Shown: positions 36,572-45,759, counted from the stretch's first letter. The stretch is DNA of 64,000 nucleotides from Desulfofustis glycolicus DSM 9705 (GCF_900130015.1 NZ_FQXS01000022.1:26622-90621), one strand, 5' to 3'. Notes: generated by a model from the letters alone, not told the origin. Numbers and translations: made by a program.

Positions 36572-37555
36572 ATGCACCACGAACACCTGGCTGACTGGCA
36601 GCACGATCATCGTTTTTCACCGGTAAACGAGCAAGGCGAAAAGCGTACCCTCTACGTACTGATCCTGACGGCCGTAACCATGATCGTTGAGATCACCGCC
36701 GGCAGCATCTACGGATCAATGGCCTTGCTGGCCGACGGCTGGCACATGGCCACCCACGTCGCCGCCTTTTTTATCACTATTTTCGCCTACCGTTATGCCC
36801 GCAAGCATGCCGACGACCCCGCCTACACCTTCGGGACCGGCAAAGTCAACGTACTGGGCGGCTTTGCCAGCGCCATCGCCCTGGCCGTGGTCGCGCTGGT
36901 CATGCTCATCGAATCGCTGGAACGGATCGTCCACCCGCAGGACATCCGCTTCAACGAAGCCATTGCCGTCGCCGTCCTCGGCCTGCTGGTCAACGTGATC
37001 AGCGCCTTGCTGCTGCGAGACGGTCATAGTCATGATCACGGACATGATCACGGGCATGACGACGATCCTCATCACGGCACACACCTTCACGATCACAACC
37101 TGACGGCCGCCTACTTCCATGTTCTGGCCGACGCGCTGACTTCCCTGCTGGCTATCGTCGCGTTGGTCTCGGGAAAATTCCTGGGCTGGCACTGGCTCGA
37201 TCCGGTGATGGGCATCGTCGGCGCCGCCATCATCACCCGCTGGTCATACGGCCTGCTGAAACAGACTGGCCCGATACTGCTCGACGCGAGTATCGACAAG
37301 GGGGGCCGACAGGCAATTGTCGACGCTATTGAAAACGATGCCGACAACCGCATTTCCGATATTCATGTCTGGAAGGTCGGGGCGAGCCATTACGCGGCAA
37401 TCATCGCCATAGTCACCAGCACACCACGCTCGGCCGAACACTACAAAGCCCTGTTGAGAAATTTCGACAGATTGTCTCATGTGACCGTAGAAATCAATAC
37501 CTGCTCGTCGTCGAAGCATGCGCCTACTATCGGGCACCAGCACACCGGCTGCTGA
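36572..37555 (+). CDS. dmeF: Cation diffusion facilitator, DmeF-like Co/Ni efflux transporter
   Basis: 327 residues. Six transmembrane helices with the CDF metal motifs (ALLADGWHMATHVAAFF, HVLADALTSLLAIVAL). A His/Asp-rich cytoplasmic loop lies at about 152-178 (DGHSHDHGHDHGHDDDPHH). The start MHHEHLADWQHDHRF and the HMATH helix are typical of the DmeF group, which exports Co2+ and Ni2+; Zn2+ is the alternative. Ni homeostasis would matter for the hydrogenase encoded at 48-53 kb. Confidence 0.85.
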   Translation: MHHEHLADWQHDHRFSPVNEQGEKRTLYVLILTAVTMIVEITAGSIYGSMALLADGWHMATHVAAFFITIFAYRYARKHADDPAYTFGTGKVNVLGGFASAIALAVVALVMLIESLERIVHPQDIRFNEAIAVAVLGLLVNVISALLLRDGHSHDHGHDHGHDDDPHHGTHLHDHNLTAAYFHVLADALTSLLAIVALVSGKFLGWHWLDPVMGIVGAAIITRWSYGLLKQTGPILLDASIDKGGRQAIVDAIENDADNRISDIHVWKVGASHYAAIIAIVTSTPRSAEHYKALLRNFDRLSHVTVEINTCSSSKHAPTIGHQHTGC

Positions 37556-37630
37556 GCTGTTCGTGACGGCAAGCACAGGGAAGCGTCACCAGGTGAGACC
37601 GTTTCCGTTTACGTGTCTAAGGGGAAGAGG

Positions 37631-38020
37631 ATGTTGGTTCGTATAACCGCCGATGGTGTCCTGCTGGCCCACCTGGCCTTCATCCTGTTCGTCACCCTGG
37701 GCGGCCTGCTCGCCTTCTATCGCCTGCGACTGGCCCTGCTCCACCTGCCGGCGGCGGCCTGGGGCGTTTATATCGAGATCAGCGGCGGGGTCTGTCCCCT
37801 GACCTCTGTCGAGAAGCGGCTCCGTATGGCCGCCGGGCAGGCCGGCTACGACGGCGGGTTCATCGAACACTGGTTGCTGACAATCATCTATCCGACCGGA
37901 CTGACAAGGGAGATTCAATACGTGCTCGCCGGAGGACTGATTGCCATCAATGTTGCCATCTACTGCTGTTTGCTGGTGCGTCTTCAGGCCAAGAAGAGCA
38001 AGAACAGACGTTCCCTCTGA
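37631..38020 (+). CDS. DUF2784 family membrane protein
   Basis: 129 residues from ATG 37631, preceded by GGGGAAGAGG; a GTG 18 bases earlier is less likely. Hydrophobic segments near 5-30, 38-55 and 95-118. The pattern LAHLAFILFVTLGGLL ... ISGGVCPLTSVEKRLR...GYDGGFIEHWLLTIIYP matches DUF2784. Function unknown. Confidence 0.85.
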   Translation: MLVRITADGVLLAHLAFILFVTLGGLLAFYRLRLALLHLPAAAWGVYIEISGGVCPLTSVEKRLRMAAGQAGYDGGFIEHWLLTIIYPTGLTREIQYVLAGGLIAINVAIYCCLLVRLQAKKSKNRRSL

Positions 38021-38061
38021 AAACCGAAGAGGAACAGGACACTCAATGAACACCTCATATA

Positions 38062-38427
38062 ATGATTGACCATTTGTGTGCGTTTTCTAAGAAATTCGTT
38101 CGGTTAAAGTCGTTGTTTTTCATTGGTACCGCCGCTGCATTCATTGTGTTTGGTTACGTGGTACTCTTTACGGAAGGAACAGACAAAGATGTTTATATCA
38201 TTCCAAGTGTAGTAGTTGCATTGTGGTCACTTGTCTGTTCACTTCTGCTATCCATTTTCCCCTACGTCCCACCGAAAGCTGACAAGCGACAGCCCGTATC
38301 CGAACGTCTGAAAATCCGTCTGGCCAGAAGCGCATATCATATAGGCTCATGGCTCTTTTGCGTGTTGAGTGTAGCAGCTGCGTGGCTTACCATCAAACTA
38401 CTCAGTATCTGGCACGCAGACTTTTAG
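38062..38427 (+). CDS. Hypothetical membrane protein
   Basis: 121 residues, three hydrophobic segments at about 15-37, 48-68 and 92-115. The loop between the second and third is basic (PPKADKRQPVSERLKIRLARS), so it probably lies in the cytoplasm. No family recognised. Base composition is more AT-rich than the genes to the left, marking the left edge of an AT-richer stretch that runs to about 39.8 kb. Confidence 0.65.
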   Translation: MIDHLCAFSKKFVRLKSLFFIGTAAAFIVFGYVVLFTEGTDKDVYIIPSVVVALWSLVCSLLLSIFPYVPPKADKRQPVSERLKIRLARSAYHIGSWLFCVLSVAAAWLTIKLLSIWHADF

Positions 38428-38592
38428 ATTCAGGAACTCCGCCTGCCATACAGTGCTGACGATAGTTTGATCTTGCCGGTACTCTCCTTAACCCTGAACC
38501 GATTTTTTTGAGATAATAAATCCTTTTTAATTTTTTGAGTACGGGCGCCCTATATTTGCAACACCCGTTTCAAAGGAAACGCTATTTTGTTA

Positions 38593-39120
38593 TTATTGTA
38601 AGCTCCCATAGCACAATTCTTTCACTACTTTTTTGCACTGTTCAAACAGTTCATCACAATTTTTAGCCTCTTTTTTTACAGGCTTACCCATCATTGATTG
38701 CATCGTGCATCTGTTTCCTTCATCTTCACATTGCTTATCACAATCACGCTTTTTTTGGCGGCAATCTTTCGAGCACTCTGGAGTGCCATCACTCTTGCAG
38801 CATATAGTAGAATTTGTTTTACAAGTATTCAAACAATCAAGTTTAATTTTAAAACACGCATTCAATCCCACATGAATAACGTTCTCTTCCTGCATGCATT
38901 TCTCGTAATCTTTTTCACATATTACAATATTATCTCGGTAACATTTGTTTAACTGTTCTAATTGTTCTTTTGAAAGGATTGGCACCAATTCTATGTTTTC
39001 CTCGGTATCTTGAACAGCAGGGTCAAAGGAATTGTCAGCATCAGACGAGTATGCTTGAGCCGACAAAAGCATGAGAGATAACAGTATTGTTAAGATAAAT
39101 ATACTATTTTTTGGTAGCAC
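38593..39120 (-). CDS. Secreted cysteine-rich protein of unknown function
   Basis: 175 residues from GTG 39120, chosen because AAGGAGG lies 7 bases upstream (39128-39134). Signal peptide MLPKNSIFILTILLSLMLLSAQA, then an acidic segment, then 16 cysteines in about 110 residues with recurring C-x3-C spacing (CLNTC, CSKDC, CDKQC). The pattern is that of a small disulfide- or metal-bonded periplasmic protein; lysine and glutamate are abundant. No family recognised. AT-rich relative to the window and on the opposite strand to its neighbours, so possibly acquired. Confidence 0.7.
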   Translation of the reverse strand: MLPKNSIFILTILLSLMLLSAQAYSSDADNSFDPAVQDTEENIELVPILSKEQLEQLNKCYRDNIVICEKDYEKCMQEENVIHVGLNACFKIKLDCLNTCKTNSTICCKSDGTPECSKDCRQKKRDCDKQCEDEGNRCTMQSMMGKPVKKEAKNCDELFEQCKKVVKELCYGSLQ

Positions 39121-39159
39121 AATATTTCCTCCTTTTGGTTTCTCCAATTCGTCCGTGTT

Positions 39160-39555
39160 TCATGCTGAATTCGCAACCATTTCATCAATTGACGTTACAA
39201 TGACGTGAACTTCAGAGGTCAGGCAAGCATTTCCGGCCTTCGTTGAATCTTTTGATACAGCTTTGAATTGAAATTCGAATGATGCGAATCTGCCAGGTAC
39301 TAAGTGAGGTTCTTTTGTAGATCCAGGGTCAGCAAACATCTCCTTGCGGGCAGCAAACACATGGCTTTCTTTTGTGACGTCAGCTTTTAATGCGTCTGCA
39401 TTGCCAAAGATTACTGCCGGGTCAGCTTTTGCTTGCAGATAAATGTCTTCAAGCAGTTGGGTGATGCAAGAATTTGCTTACCCTGTGGTGAAAACGATAT
39501 CAGCAAAAATTGTTTGGTTCCTTTCCTCATAACAGACAACTACCGTTGAACGCAT
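39160..39555 (-). pseudogene. Unidentified gene interrupted by one in-frame TAA
   Basis: From ATG 39555 (GAAAGG just upstream) the frame reads MRSTVVVCYEERNQTIFADIVFTTG, hits TAA at 39478-39480, then continues as ANSCITQLLEDIYLQAKADP ... VIVTSIDEMVANSA to a stop at 39160. The two parts have the same coding character and one stop between them. UAA is not known to be recoded here, so a nonsense mutation is likely. The family was not recognised. Confidence 0.5.
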
Positions 39556-40240
39556 AACCTTTCAAGAAAATTTTCGGCAACTGTTGAAGATGGAGTCAAG
39601 TGCGTCACGTTTGATTTTCTGAATGAGCCCAATTTGATTGTTCGCTACGCTTTGTTCAAAGCTTCTAGGATGCGAGAGTTGATTCAGTTTGAGAGAAAAT
39701 TAATTGCGAAAGCTGTCACCAAGAGGTAGTTCTGACATGTGTTTTGACCGTCACGTTCTTCGTTGGAATGGATTTCAATGAAGTCACAAGAAAACAGCAA
39801 CCTATTGCCTGATGCAACGAAGTGATGATGAAATGAACCGAAAAATTTTCTGAATCATGGTCTTTTACCGACCTTGCTGTGACGGCATAGACCGAGTCAC
39901 GGATGAACTCCGACAAGTGGGGCGTCTATCACCGATCGCCACCAAAACCGAAAGGGCCGGTATGCGTCCTCTGCCTTGACCATATACATTGCCTCATCAG
40001 TGAAGATCTGGTGCCCATGAGCGGGAACATCAACCAGACGCGCCAGTTCCTGATATTCAGGTTGGCGGCAATATAACTTTCTTAAACATGACCTATAACG
40101 GTCAGATCGGTGGGAGGTCCGGCACGGGTTAATTCACCTGCGAGAGGGAACTGCATGCAAAGGCGTACGCAGATGCTCATGACCGGCTAAGGAACACAAC
40201 AATGCGGCCCGTTGCCACCAAGACAAGAGAGGATCGGAAT
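39556..40240. other. Region of gene remnants
   Basis: 685 bases with no intact gene. A plus-strand open stretch at about 39549-39729 (reading FSATVEDGVKCVTFDF, stop AGG-TAG at 39727-39729) has no start codon. A minus-strand stretch at about 39910-40115 (CRQPEYQELARLVDVPAHGH) is open for about 65 codons, also without a start. Both may be decayed pieces of transferred genes; neither was identified. Confidence 0.35.
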
Positions 40241-41692
40241 ATGAAATGCAAGCAGATTTGGGTTGTATTCGCGGCAGTTCTGATGCTTTTTATCGCCCGG
40301 GAACCGCTGGTCGCAGTGCAAGGTGCCCAACCGCCTTCCTCGACAAACATTTTCTTTATCCTGGATGCATCGGGATCAATGTGGGGACAGGTCGAGGGAA
40401 AGGCCAAGATCGTCATTGCCAAAGAAGTGATGAGCGGGCTGGTGCTGGAGTTGCCGGACGATACTGTGGTGGGCTTGGTGGTCTACGGACATCGGCACAA
40501 AGGCGATTGTGATGACGTGCAGGAGTTGATTGCCCTCGGGCCGGTGAATAAAGATGGCATGATCAGTGTCATCCAGGGCCTGAACGCCATCGGAAAAACT
40601 CCCATTTCGCGCTCGGTACGCTTGACAGCTGAGCGCATCAGGCACCTGGAGAACCAAACCACCATCATCCTGGTTTCCGATGGCAAAGAGACCTGCGATC
40701 CGGATCCCTGCGCATTGGTGAGGGAACTCAAGGCATCCGGGATCAATTTCGTGATGCACGTCATCGGCTTCGATGTCACTAGAGAAGAACGGGAGCAACT
40801 CGAATGCATCGCTCAAGCCGGAGGCGGCCAGTATTATATGGCGTCAAATGCCAGAGAGTTTCTAACGGCTGCCCAGGAGCTGGTTAAGAAATCGACTCCG
40901 CCTTACGGCATTTTAAAGGTGATGGTCACCAAAAACGGTAAACCCTTTTTTACCGGTATCACGCTGACCCATCAGGAGAGTGGCCATCGGTGGACACCCG
41001 CCAGTTCATCCAGAGATACCGGAATCGCCGAAATTCGCCTCACCCCCGGTACTTATCATGCTGAAATCAAGGACACAGGTGTCAGCGGTGGCCTGGCGCC
41101 AGTAGTGCACCTAAGGAACATCGCCATTGCCGAAGGTGAAACTGTGGAACGTACTGCGGATTTCTCCGAAGGCAGTATCCATCTCACCACATTGCGTAAT
41201 GGTGAGCCGAAGAAAGCCTCGGTTTTCTATTACCGCGAGGGAGAAACGAAACCATTTCACAACGAATCGACCCATCCCAAAACCGGGGTCATCGAGAGAA
41301 AGTTACTGCCGGGGCGGTACACCATAAAAGTGACGGACGGCGAGATCGCTGGAAAGCCCACGGTGATCTTCGATGGATTGGAGATCCCATCGGGCGTGAC
41401 GTTGGAAAGAAAGGCTGAATTTGCCGCCGGTGAGCTGACCATCACCGCGACGCTGGACGGCAAAGCGGTTTCGATCCCGGTCGAAATCACCGACGATCAG
41501 GGGGCAGTGATCTTTCAGAATTGGACGAACTGGCCGCGAAATGGGACCCGAGTAGTTTTGCTGCCGCAGGGATCCTATACAGTGGTAATCAAAAACACCA
41601 AGCAGAACTCTAAAGACGTTCGCTTTGAGAACATTGGCATCGTGCCGGGACAAGCCCAAACAGTTGTGGCAGAATTCACCACGGGTCCCTAA
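40241..41692 (+). CDS. Secreted von Willebrand factor A domain protein
   Basis: 483 residues from ATG 40241, with GAGAGGA upstream. Signal peptide about 1-29. The vWA domain (about 33-210) has an intact MIDAS: D42-A-S44-G-S46, TPIS near 135, and SDGKETCDPDPC near 158. The rest consists of three or more repeated beta-sandwich-like segments of about 85 residues, each ending in a pattern like GTYHAEIKD, GRYTIKVTD, GSYTVVIKN. These look like carboxypeptidase-regulatory or Ig-like repeats. A cell-surface adhesion or metal-dependent binding role is inferred. Confidence 0.85.
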   Translation: MKCKQIWVVFAAVLMLFIAREPLVAVQGAQPPSSTNIFFILDASGSMWGQVEGKAKIVIAKEVMSGLVLELPDDTVVGLVVYGHRHKGDCDDVQELIALGPVNKDGMISVIQGLNAIGKTPISRSVRLTAERIRHLENQTTIILVSDGKETCDPDPCALVRELKASGINFVMHVIGFDVTREEREQLECIAQAGGGQYYMASNAREFLTAAQELVKKSTPPYGILKVMVTKNGKPFFTGITLTHQESGHRWTPASSSRDTGIAEIRLTPGTYHAEIKDTGVSGGLAPVVHLRNIAIAEGETVERTADFSEGSIHLTTLRNGEPKKASVFYYREGETKPFHNESTHPKTGVIERKLLPGRYTIKVTDGEIAGKPTVIFDGLEIPSGVTLERKAEFAAGELTITATLDGKAVSIPVEITDDQGAVIFQNWTNWPRNGTRVVLLPQGSYTVVIKNTKQNSKDVRFENIGIVPGQAQTVVAEFTTGP

Positions 41693-42232
41693 AAGTATAC
41701 CGAGTCTATTTTTTGTCTGAAGAACGGCGACCTGAAACAAGGAAGCCCATGTTTTTGAGATTCTCTTTTCTGCTGGGATCAGGCAATCCTGCAACGATAA
41801 AGGCTTGAGGCAGGCTGAAAATGATGGGCACAAAACCTCTGATCATTCATGAACCGTTTTCAAAGAAAGGCCTGGGAATAAAACTATATGAGGCTCTGGT
41901 AGGCTGACATGTTAATTCAGTAACTGATTATGCGGTGAGTTGATATTGCCAACCTAAACATCTCTAATTTCTTTTATTACCTATATAGACTGTACATCTT
42001 GATTCTCTTTTTCGAGGAAGATATCGGATATCATTGAAGCTCGCTTTCAGAAAGCTTCAGGTCTGAGATGTCTGTATGAAAGACCACTGCCGGGTGGGTT
42101 TAAAAACGTTTCCGATCGACTGGATGGACGTTCTCCATGAGATCACGTTGAGGGCCGACAAGATCGTTTCCTATTGCCGACGGCACACGCCGCCGGCAAC
42201 AGCACTGTTCCGAAAGCGACGTTGGCTTTCGA
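41693..42232. other. Intergenic region without a recognised gene
   Basis: 540 bases, AT-rich between about 41900 and 42060. Contains the inverted repeat GAAGCT...AGCTTC near 42034-42056 and two hairpins next to the citrate synthase stop. A 28-codon frame at 41821 has no ribosome-binding site. No RNA gene was recognised. Confidence 0.35.
42174..42231 (-). terminator. Tandem hairpins downstream of citrate synthase
   Basis: First hairpin after the stop: CGAAAGC (42211-42217) pairs with GCTTTCG (42225-42231). Second: TTGCCG-CGGC with GCCG-CGGCAA (42174-42199), a long GC-rich stem with a four-base loop. No U-tract follows, so a factor-dependent or bidirectional stop is possible. Confidence 0.4.
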
Positions 42233-43384
42233 CTAGCGTGAGCGGTCCTCGATGGGCAGATAGAGGCGATCGGCAGGCCCGACATATTCGGCACGTGGCC
42301 GGATCAACCGGTTATTGGCCCACTGCTCGAGGATATGTGAGGTCCAGCCGACGATTCTGCTGATCGCAAAGATCGGTGTAAACAGCTCGCGAGGCAATCC
42401 CATAGCAGTGTAGAGCGATGCGGTATAAAGATCGACATTTGGAAAGACCCTGGTCTGCTCGATCACCACCCGCTCAATCTCCTGGGTAATCTGGAAATAG
42501 ATCGATCGGCCGGTGTGGGCGGTGACCGTCCGGGCATAATCGCGCAACACACTGACTCGCGGGTCCTCACAGCGGTAAACGCGATGACCGAAACCGGGGA
42601 TCTTGAGCTTGCCCGCAAGCTTTTCGAGAATAATCCTTTCCGCCCGTTGCGGACTGCCGATTTCATCGATCAGCTGCATTACTTCCATGTTGGCTCCGCC
42701 GTGCAGCGGTCCTTTCAGGGTGCCGATCGCCGAAGTGACCGACGAATAAATATCGGCCATGGTCGCCGCGGTAACCCGGGCGGCAAAGGTTGAGGCATTG
42801 AGCTCGTGGTCAGCGTGCAGGATCAGCGCCACATCAAAGGCTCGTTCGACCAGCGGGTCCGGTTCCTTGCCCTGCAGAGTATAGAGAAAGTTGAAGGCAA
42901 TGCCGTGTCCCGGCACCGGCTTAATCGGCTCCAGCCCCTCGCGCAGACGCTGATGGGCGGCAACCAGCAGAGGGATGCGCAGGGTCAGGCGCTGGGCCTT
43001 GCGCAGGCAGGCATCGAGCCCGGTATTGCCGCTGTCCGGATCCCAGTGACCGAGTGACGAAACGGCCGTGCGGATCACCTCCATCGGCGTCGCCGCCTTC
43101 GGAAACATACGCAGTATCATCGTCGTCTCCACCGGTAGCTTCATCGACCCGGTAAATCCGTCGAGAAAGGCCTTGAACTCGGTAACCCGGGGCAGACAGC
43201 CGTACCATAGCAGGTAGGCCACCTCCTCGAAGGTGCTCTTCTCGGCCAACTCCAGCACGTCATAGCCGCGATAGACCAGGCGGCCGTTCGTCCCGTCGAT
43301 ACAACAAATTTCCGAATTACAGGCAACGATATCCTCAAGGCCCGCACCGGCCTCCGCCAGTTTCTGCTCGTCACTCGACTTCAT
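42233..43384 (-). CDS. gltA: Citrate synthase (citrate/2-methylcitrate synthase family)
   Basis: 383 residues. It condenses oxaloacetate with acetyl-CoA, or propionyl-CoA in the methylcitrate branch. Catalytic-site segments: HADHELNASTFAARV near 190 (first His), LKGPLHGGANMEVM near 223 (second His), and PGFGHRVYRCEDPR near 263 (third His). The short bacterial type II-like length (about 380) without an N-terminal domain matches Bacillus/Desulfo-type enzymes. The start ATG 43384 is preceded by GAAAGAGAT. Divergent from the alkyltransferase-like gene. Confidence 0.94.
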   Translation of the reverse strand: MKSSDEQKLAEAGAGLEDIVACNSEICCIDGTNGRLVYRGYDVLELAEKSTFEEVAYLLWYGCLPRVTEFKAFLDGFTGSMKLPVETTMILRMFPKAATPMEVIRTAVSSLGHWDPDSGNTGLDACLRKAQRLTLRIPLLVAAHQRLREGLEPIKPVPGHGIAFNFLYTLQGKEPDPLVERAFDVALILHADHELNASTFAARVTAATMADIYSSVTSAIGTLKGPLHGGANMEVMQLIDEIGSPQRAERIILEKLAGKLKIPGFGHRVYRCEDPRVSVLRDYARTVTAHTGRSIYFQITQEIERVVIEQTRVFPNVDLYTASLYTAMGLPRELFTPIFAISRIVGWTSHILEQWANNRLIRPRAEYVGPADRLYLPIEDRSR

Positions 43385-43580
43385 ATCTCTTTCGCTTCCT
43401 CATTCTTCGCTGAACATCCATGAAAAACACGGTAGGATACGATGATTAACCGCTCACGTGAGCCCACCGCAAAAATGTGTTTCTACACGACGCAACGGAC
43501 GGATGTCCACAACGAACTTTCGCTCGCATCAGAAATTTCCATGTGATATATCAAAAAAAAATCTTTTCCGCGAACCATCC

Positions 43581-43913
43581 ATGACTTCGTTCACCAGCCA
43601 AGCGATCACTCTCATTCGTGCCATCCCGGCCGGCACTGTCACCACCTATGGGGCGATCAGCACCGCCGCCGGCAACCACCGGGGAGCTCGGCAAATAGCC
43701 CGATTGCTTGCCGGAAGTTCGGAGGCCCTGCGCTTGCCCTGGCATCGTGTCGTCAATAAAGACGGGATCATTCCTCCGCGCCTGTCAATGGGCCATATCG
43801 AGCAACGTCGCCTGCTGACAGCGGAAGGAGTTGAAGTAAGCGCCGACGGCAGGATCGATCTGTCCCGTTTTTTCTGGCTGCCCGGCGACCCGTCGAGACC
43901 TTCCGCCACCTAA
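43581..43913 (+). CDS. Alkyltransferase-like protein (ATL, MGMT family)
   Basis: 110 residues. MGMT DNA-binding domain with AIPAGTVTTYGAIS and GSSEALRLPW54HRVVNKDG: the alkyl-acceptor cysteine of PCHR is replaced by tryptophan. Such ATL proteins bind O6-alkylguanine and flag it for nucleotide excision repair instead of repairing it directly. ATG 43581 is the first in-frame ATG fitting the domain; an upstream GTG would add an unrelated leader. Confidence 0.88.
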   Translation: MTSFTSQAITLIRAIPAGTVTTYGAISTAAGNHRGARQIARLLAGSSEALRLPWHRVVNKDGIIPPRLSMGHIEQRRLLTAEGVEVSADGRIDLSRFFWLPGDPSRPSAT

Positions 43914-44055
43914 CAGTTATGAATACTTTCTCGACCTGCGTGTCAGAAAGCTTCAAAAAGGTTACTCGGTCGCCGGCCCCTCCGCTTCTGCAAATGGCTC
44001 TCCAGCCGCCAACCGCTGTACGTCGACAAGCTATCTGAAACCGAATTATTCCGAT

Positions 44056-44070
44056 TGGCACACAAACTGC
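44056..44070 (+). promoter_or_regulatory. Sigma-54-type promoter of the mod operon
   Basis: TGGCACACAAACTGC has the -24 GG and -12 GC spaced by 10 bases, with TGGCACA matching the -24 block and CTGC close to the TTGC -12 block. It lies 75 bases before modE. Sigma-54 control of a mod operon would be unusual; no upstream enhancer site was identified. Confidence 0.45.
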
Positions 44071-44098
44071 TTGTATAAAGATGGAAGGTGTGTTTTTT

Positions 44099-44123
44099 TC
44101 GTTATGTTCTTTTGTCATAACGA
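44099..44123 (+). promoter_or_regulatory. ModE-box-like palindrome
   Basis: TCGTTATG (44099-44106) and CATAACGA (44116-44123) are perfect inverted arms separated by 9 bases. They resemble the CGTTAT...ATAACG arms of the E. coli ModE operator, though with one base less between the outer hexamers. Position just after the promoter and 21 bases before modE fits autorepression when molybdate is plentiful. Confidence 0.65.
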
Positions 44124-44144
44124 ACCATCAACTCCGGAGCGGAG

Positions 44145-44942
44145 ATGAAACCAGCAGATACCGACCATGACGGCTTTATTGTCGAACTACTCGGCTGGTC
44201 GGCCTACAGCCAGATCATCGAACTGCTCATAGCACTTGATCGATCCGGTTCGATCAACCGGGCCGCACGGGACGTCGGATTGCAGTATAAATCGGCTTGG
44301 CTCAAACTGGAACAGATCAACAACCTGTTGCCGTTCCCATTGCTCAAAAAGCAGACCGGCGGGAGTGGTGGAGGTGGAACTTGCCTCACCCCGGAAGGGC
44401 AAAGCATGCTTCGACGGATCTGCGAATTGCAGCAGGCCTTCACCCAGTTCAGGTCCTACTTGGCCGGTGGTCCGGAAAAAGCGCTGGAAACGATCAAAAC
44501 CATAAGGAGAATAGAGATGCAAATCAGTGCCCGCAACGTCTGGCTTGGCCAGGTCACGTCCATCGATCGCGGTGTTGTCAACAGCGTCGTGAACATCATG
44601 CTCAAAGGCGGAGACCGGATCAGCTCGGTCATTACCGACAATTCCGTGAACCGGCTCAAACTGGAGCCGGACACGGAATTGCTGGCCATCGTCAAGGCAT
44701 CCAACGTAATGCTCGGTAGCGCCATCGATGCCGGACAGATATCGGCCCGCAACATTCTGACCGGCACGATTCAAGCAATAACTCCCGGCGCGGTTAACGA
44801 CGAAGTGACCGTCGACTTGCCCGGTGGAGCCAGCGTCACGTCGATCATCACCTCGGCCAGTGTCCGGCGGCTCGGCCTGCACACCGGCAAAGAGATATCG
44901 GCAATCATCAAAGCTTCCGATGTCCTGCTGGCGGTGGTCTGA
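44145..44942 (+). CDS. modE: Molybdate-responsive transcriptional regulator ModE
   Basis: 265 residues. An N-terminal LysR-type winged helix (YSQIIELLIALDRSGSINRAARDVGLQYKSAWLKLEQIN) is followed by two TOBE/Mop domains (about 125-190 and 198-265) that begin ISARNVWLGQVTSID and ISARNILTGTIQAIT. Dimeric ModE binds molybdate at the Mop domains and then DNA. It is first in the modE-A-B-C run, with a palindromic ModE-like box just upstream. GGAGCGGAG precedes the ATG. Confidence 0.93.
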   Translation: MKPADTDHDGFIVELLGWSAYSQIIELLIALDRSGSINRAARDVGLQYKSAWLKLEQINNLLPFPLLKKQTGGSGGGGTCLTPEGQSMLRRICELQQAFTQFRSYLAGGPEKALETIKTIRRIEMQISARNVWLGQVTSIDRGVVNSVVNIMLKGGDRISSVITDNSVNRLKLEPDTELLAIVKASNVMLGSAIDAGQISARNILTGTIQAITPGAVNDEVTVDLPGGASVTSIITSASVRRLGLHTGKEISAIIKASDVLLAVV

Positions 44943-44997
44943 CAGTCGGGCCGTCATCGAAATGAAAAAAAACAAGAACCAATCGAGGAGAGAATCG

Positions 44998-45759
44998 ATG
45001 AAGCGTATTACTTTGGCAAGTTGTTGGACGATCGGGTTGTTCCTGTTCATGTCGGTACATGCGGCTGCCGCCGCATCGGTTCAGCTGTCCGTCGCCGCCA
45101 GTATGACCGATGCGACCAAAGCCCTGACCGAGGATTTCAAAAAAAACCACCCCGATATCGAGATCCGTTCCAACTTTGCCTCTTCCGGTGCCCTTGCCAA
45201 ACAGATCGAGCAAGGCGCGCCCGCGGACATCTATATCTCCGCGAACCAAAAATGGATGAGTTACTTGGCTGAAAAAAAATTGATCGACACCGACTCCATG
45301 CGAATTTTCGCCTACAATACCCTGGTGTTTGCCGGCAATCCGAAGCTCGCCCCCATCTCCATTGCAGATGTCGTCACCTTGAAGCTGATCGCCATCGGCA
45401 CTCCGGAAAGCGTTCCGGCCGGACAGTATGCCAAACAGGCTCTAACCGCCAGTGGATTGTGGGATACGCTGGAGCAGGGGAACCTGCTGATGCTGACCAA
45501 AGACGTGCGCCAGGCCTTGATTTATGCCGATCGCGGCGAGGTCGACGGCGCCTTCGTCTACAAGACCGACGCTCTTCTCGCGAAAAACGCCACGATCCTG
45601 TTCAGCATCCCGGACAAACTCTATGACCGGGTGGCCTACCCGATCGCGTTAACCCCGATCGGCGCGGTCAATGAAGCTGCCCGGGCGCTGTTCGACTACC
45701 TGAAAACACCGGAAGCCGACGCCATTATTGCCGGCTTTGGCTTCGAACCAGCCCACTGA
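44998..45759 (+). CDS. modA: Molybdate ABC transporter substrate-binding protein
   Basis: 253 residues. Signal peptide MKRITLASCWTIGLFLFMSVHAAAAA, then the ModA fold: VAASMTDATKALTEDFKK, SNFASSGALAKQIEQGAPADIYISANQKWM, and GTPESVPAGQYAKQAL. Serine in the SSGAL loop and the conserved Tyr in the last third contact the oxyanion. Periplasmic. GAGGAGAG lies 7 bases before the ATG. The 56-base gap from modE and the order modE-A-B-C suggest one transcript. Confidence 0.94.
   Translation: MKRITLASCWTIGLFLFMSVHAAAAASVQLSVAASMTDATKALTEDFKKNHPDIEIRSNFASSGALAKQIEQGAPADIYISANQKWMSYLAEKKLIDTDSMRIFAYNTLVFAGNPKLAPISIADVVTLKLIAIGTPESVPAGQYAKQALTASGLWDTLEQGNLLMLTKDVRQALIYADRGEVDGAFVYKTDALLAKNATILFSIPDKLYDRVAYPIALTPIGAVNEAARALFDYLKTPEADAIIAGFGFEPAH

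Noticed and set aside
39478..39480. TAA as a recoded codon in the broken gene
   Set aside because: UAA recoding is not known in this setting and no recoding signal is visible; a nonsense mutation is simpler.
41821..41907. A 28-codon open frame (MMGTKPLIIHEPFSKKG)
   Set aside because: No ribosome-binding site and too short to support without homologues.
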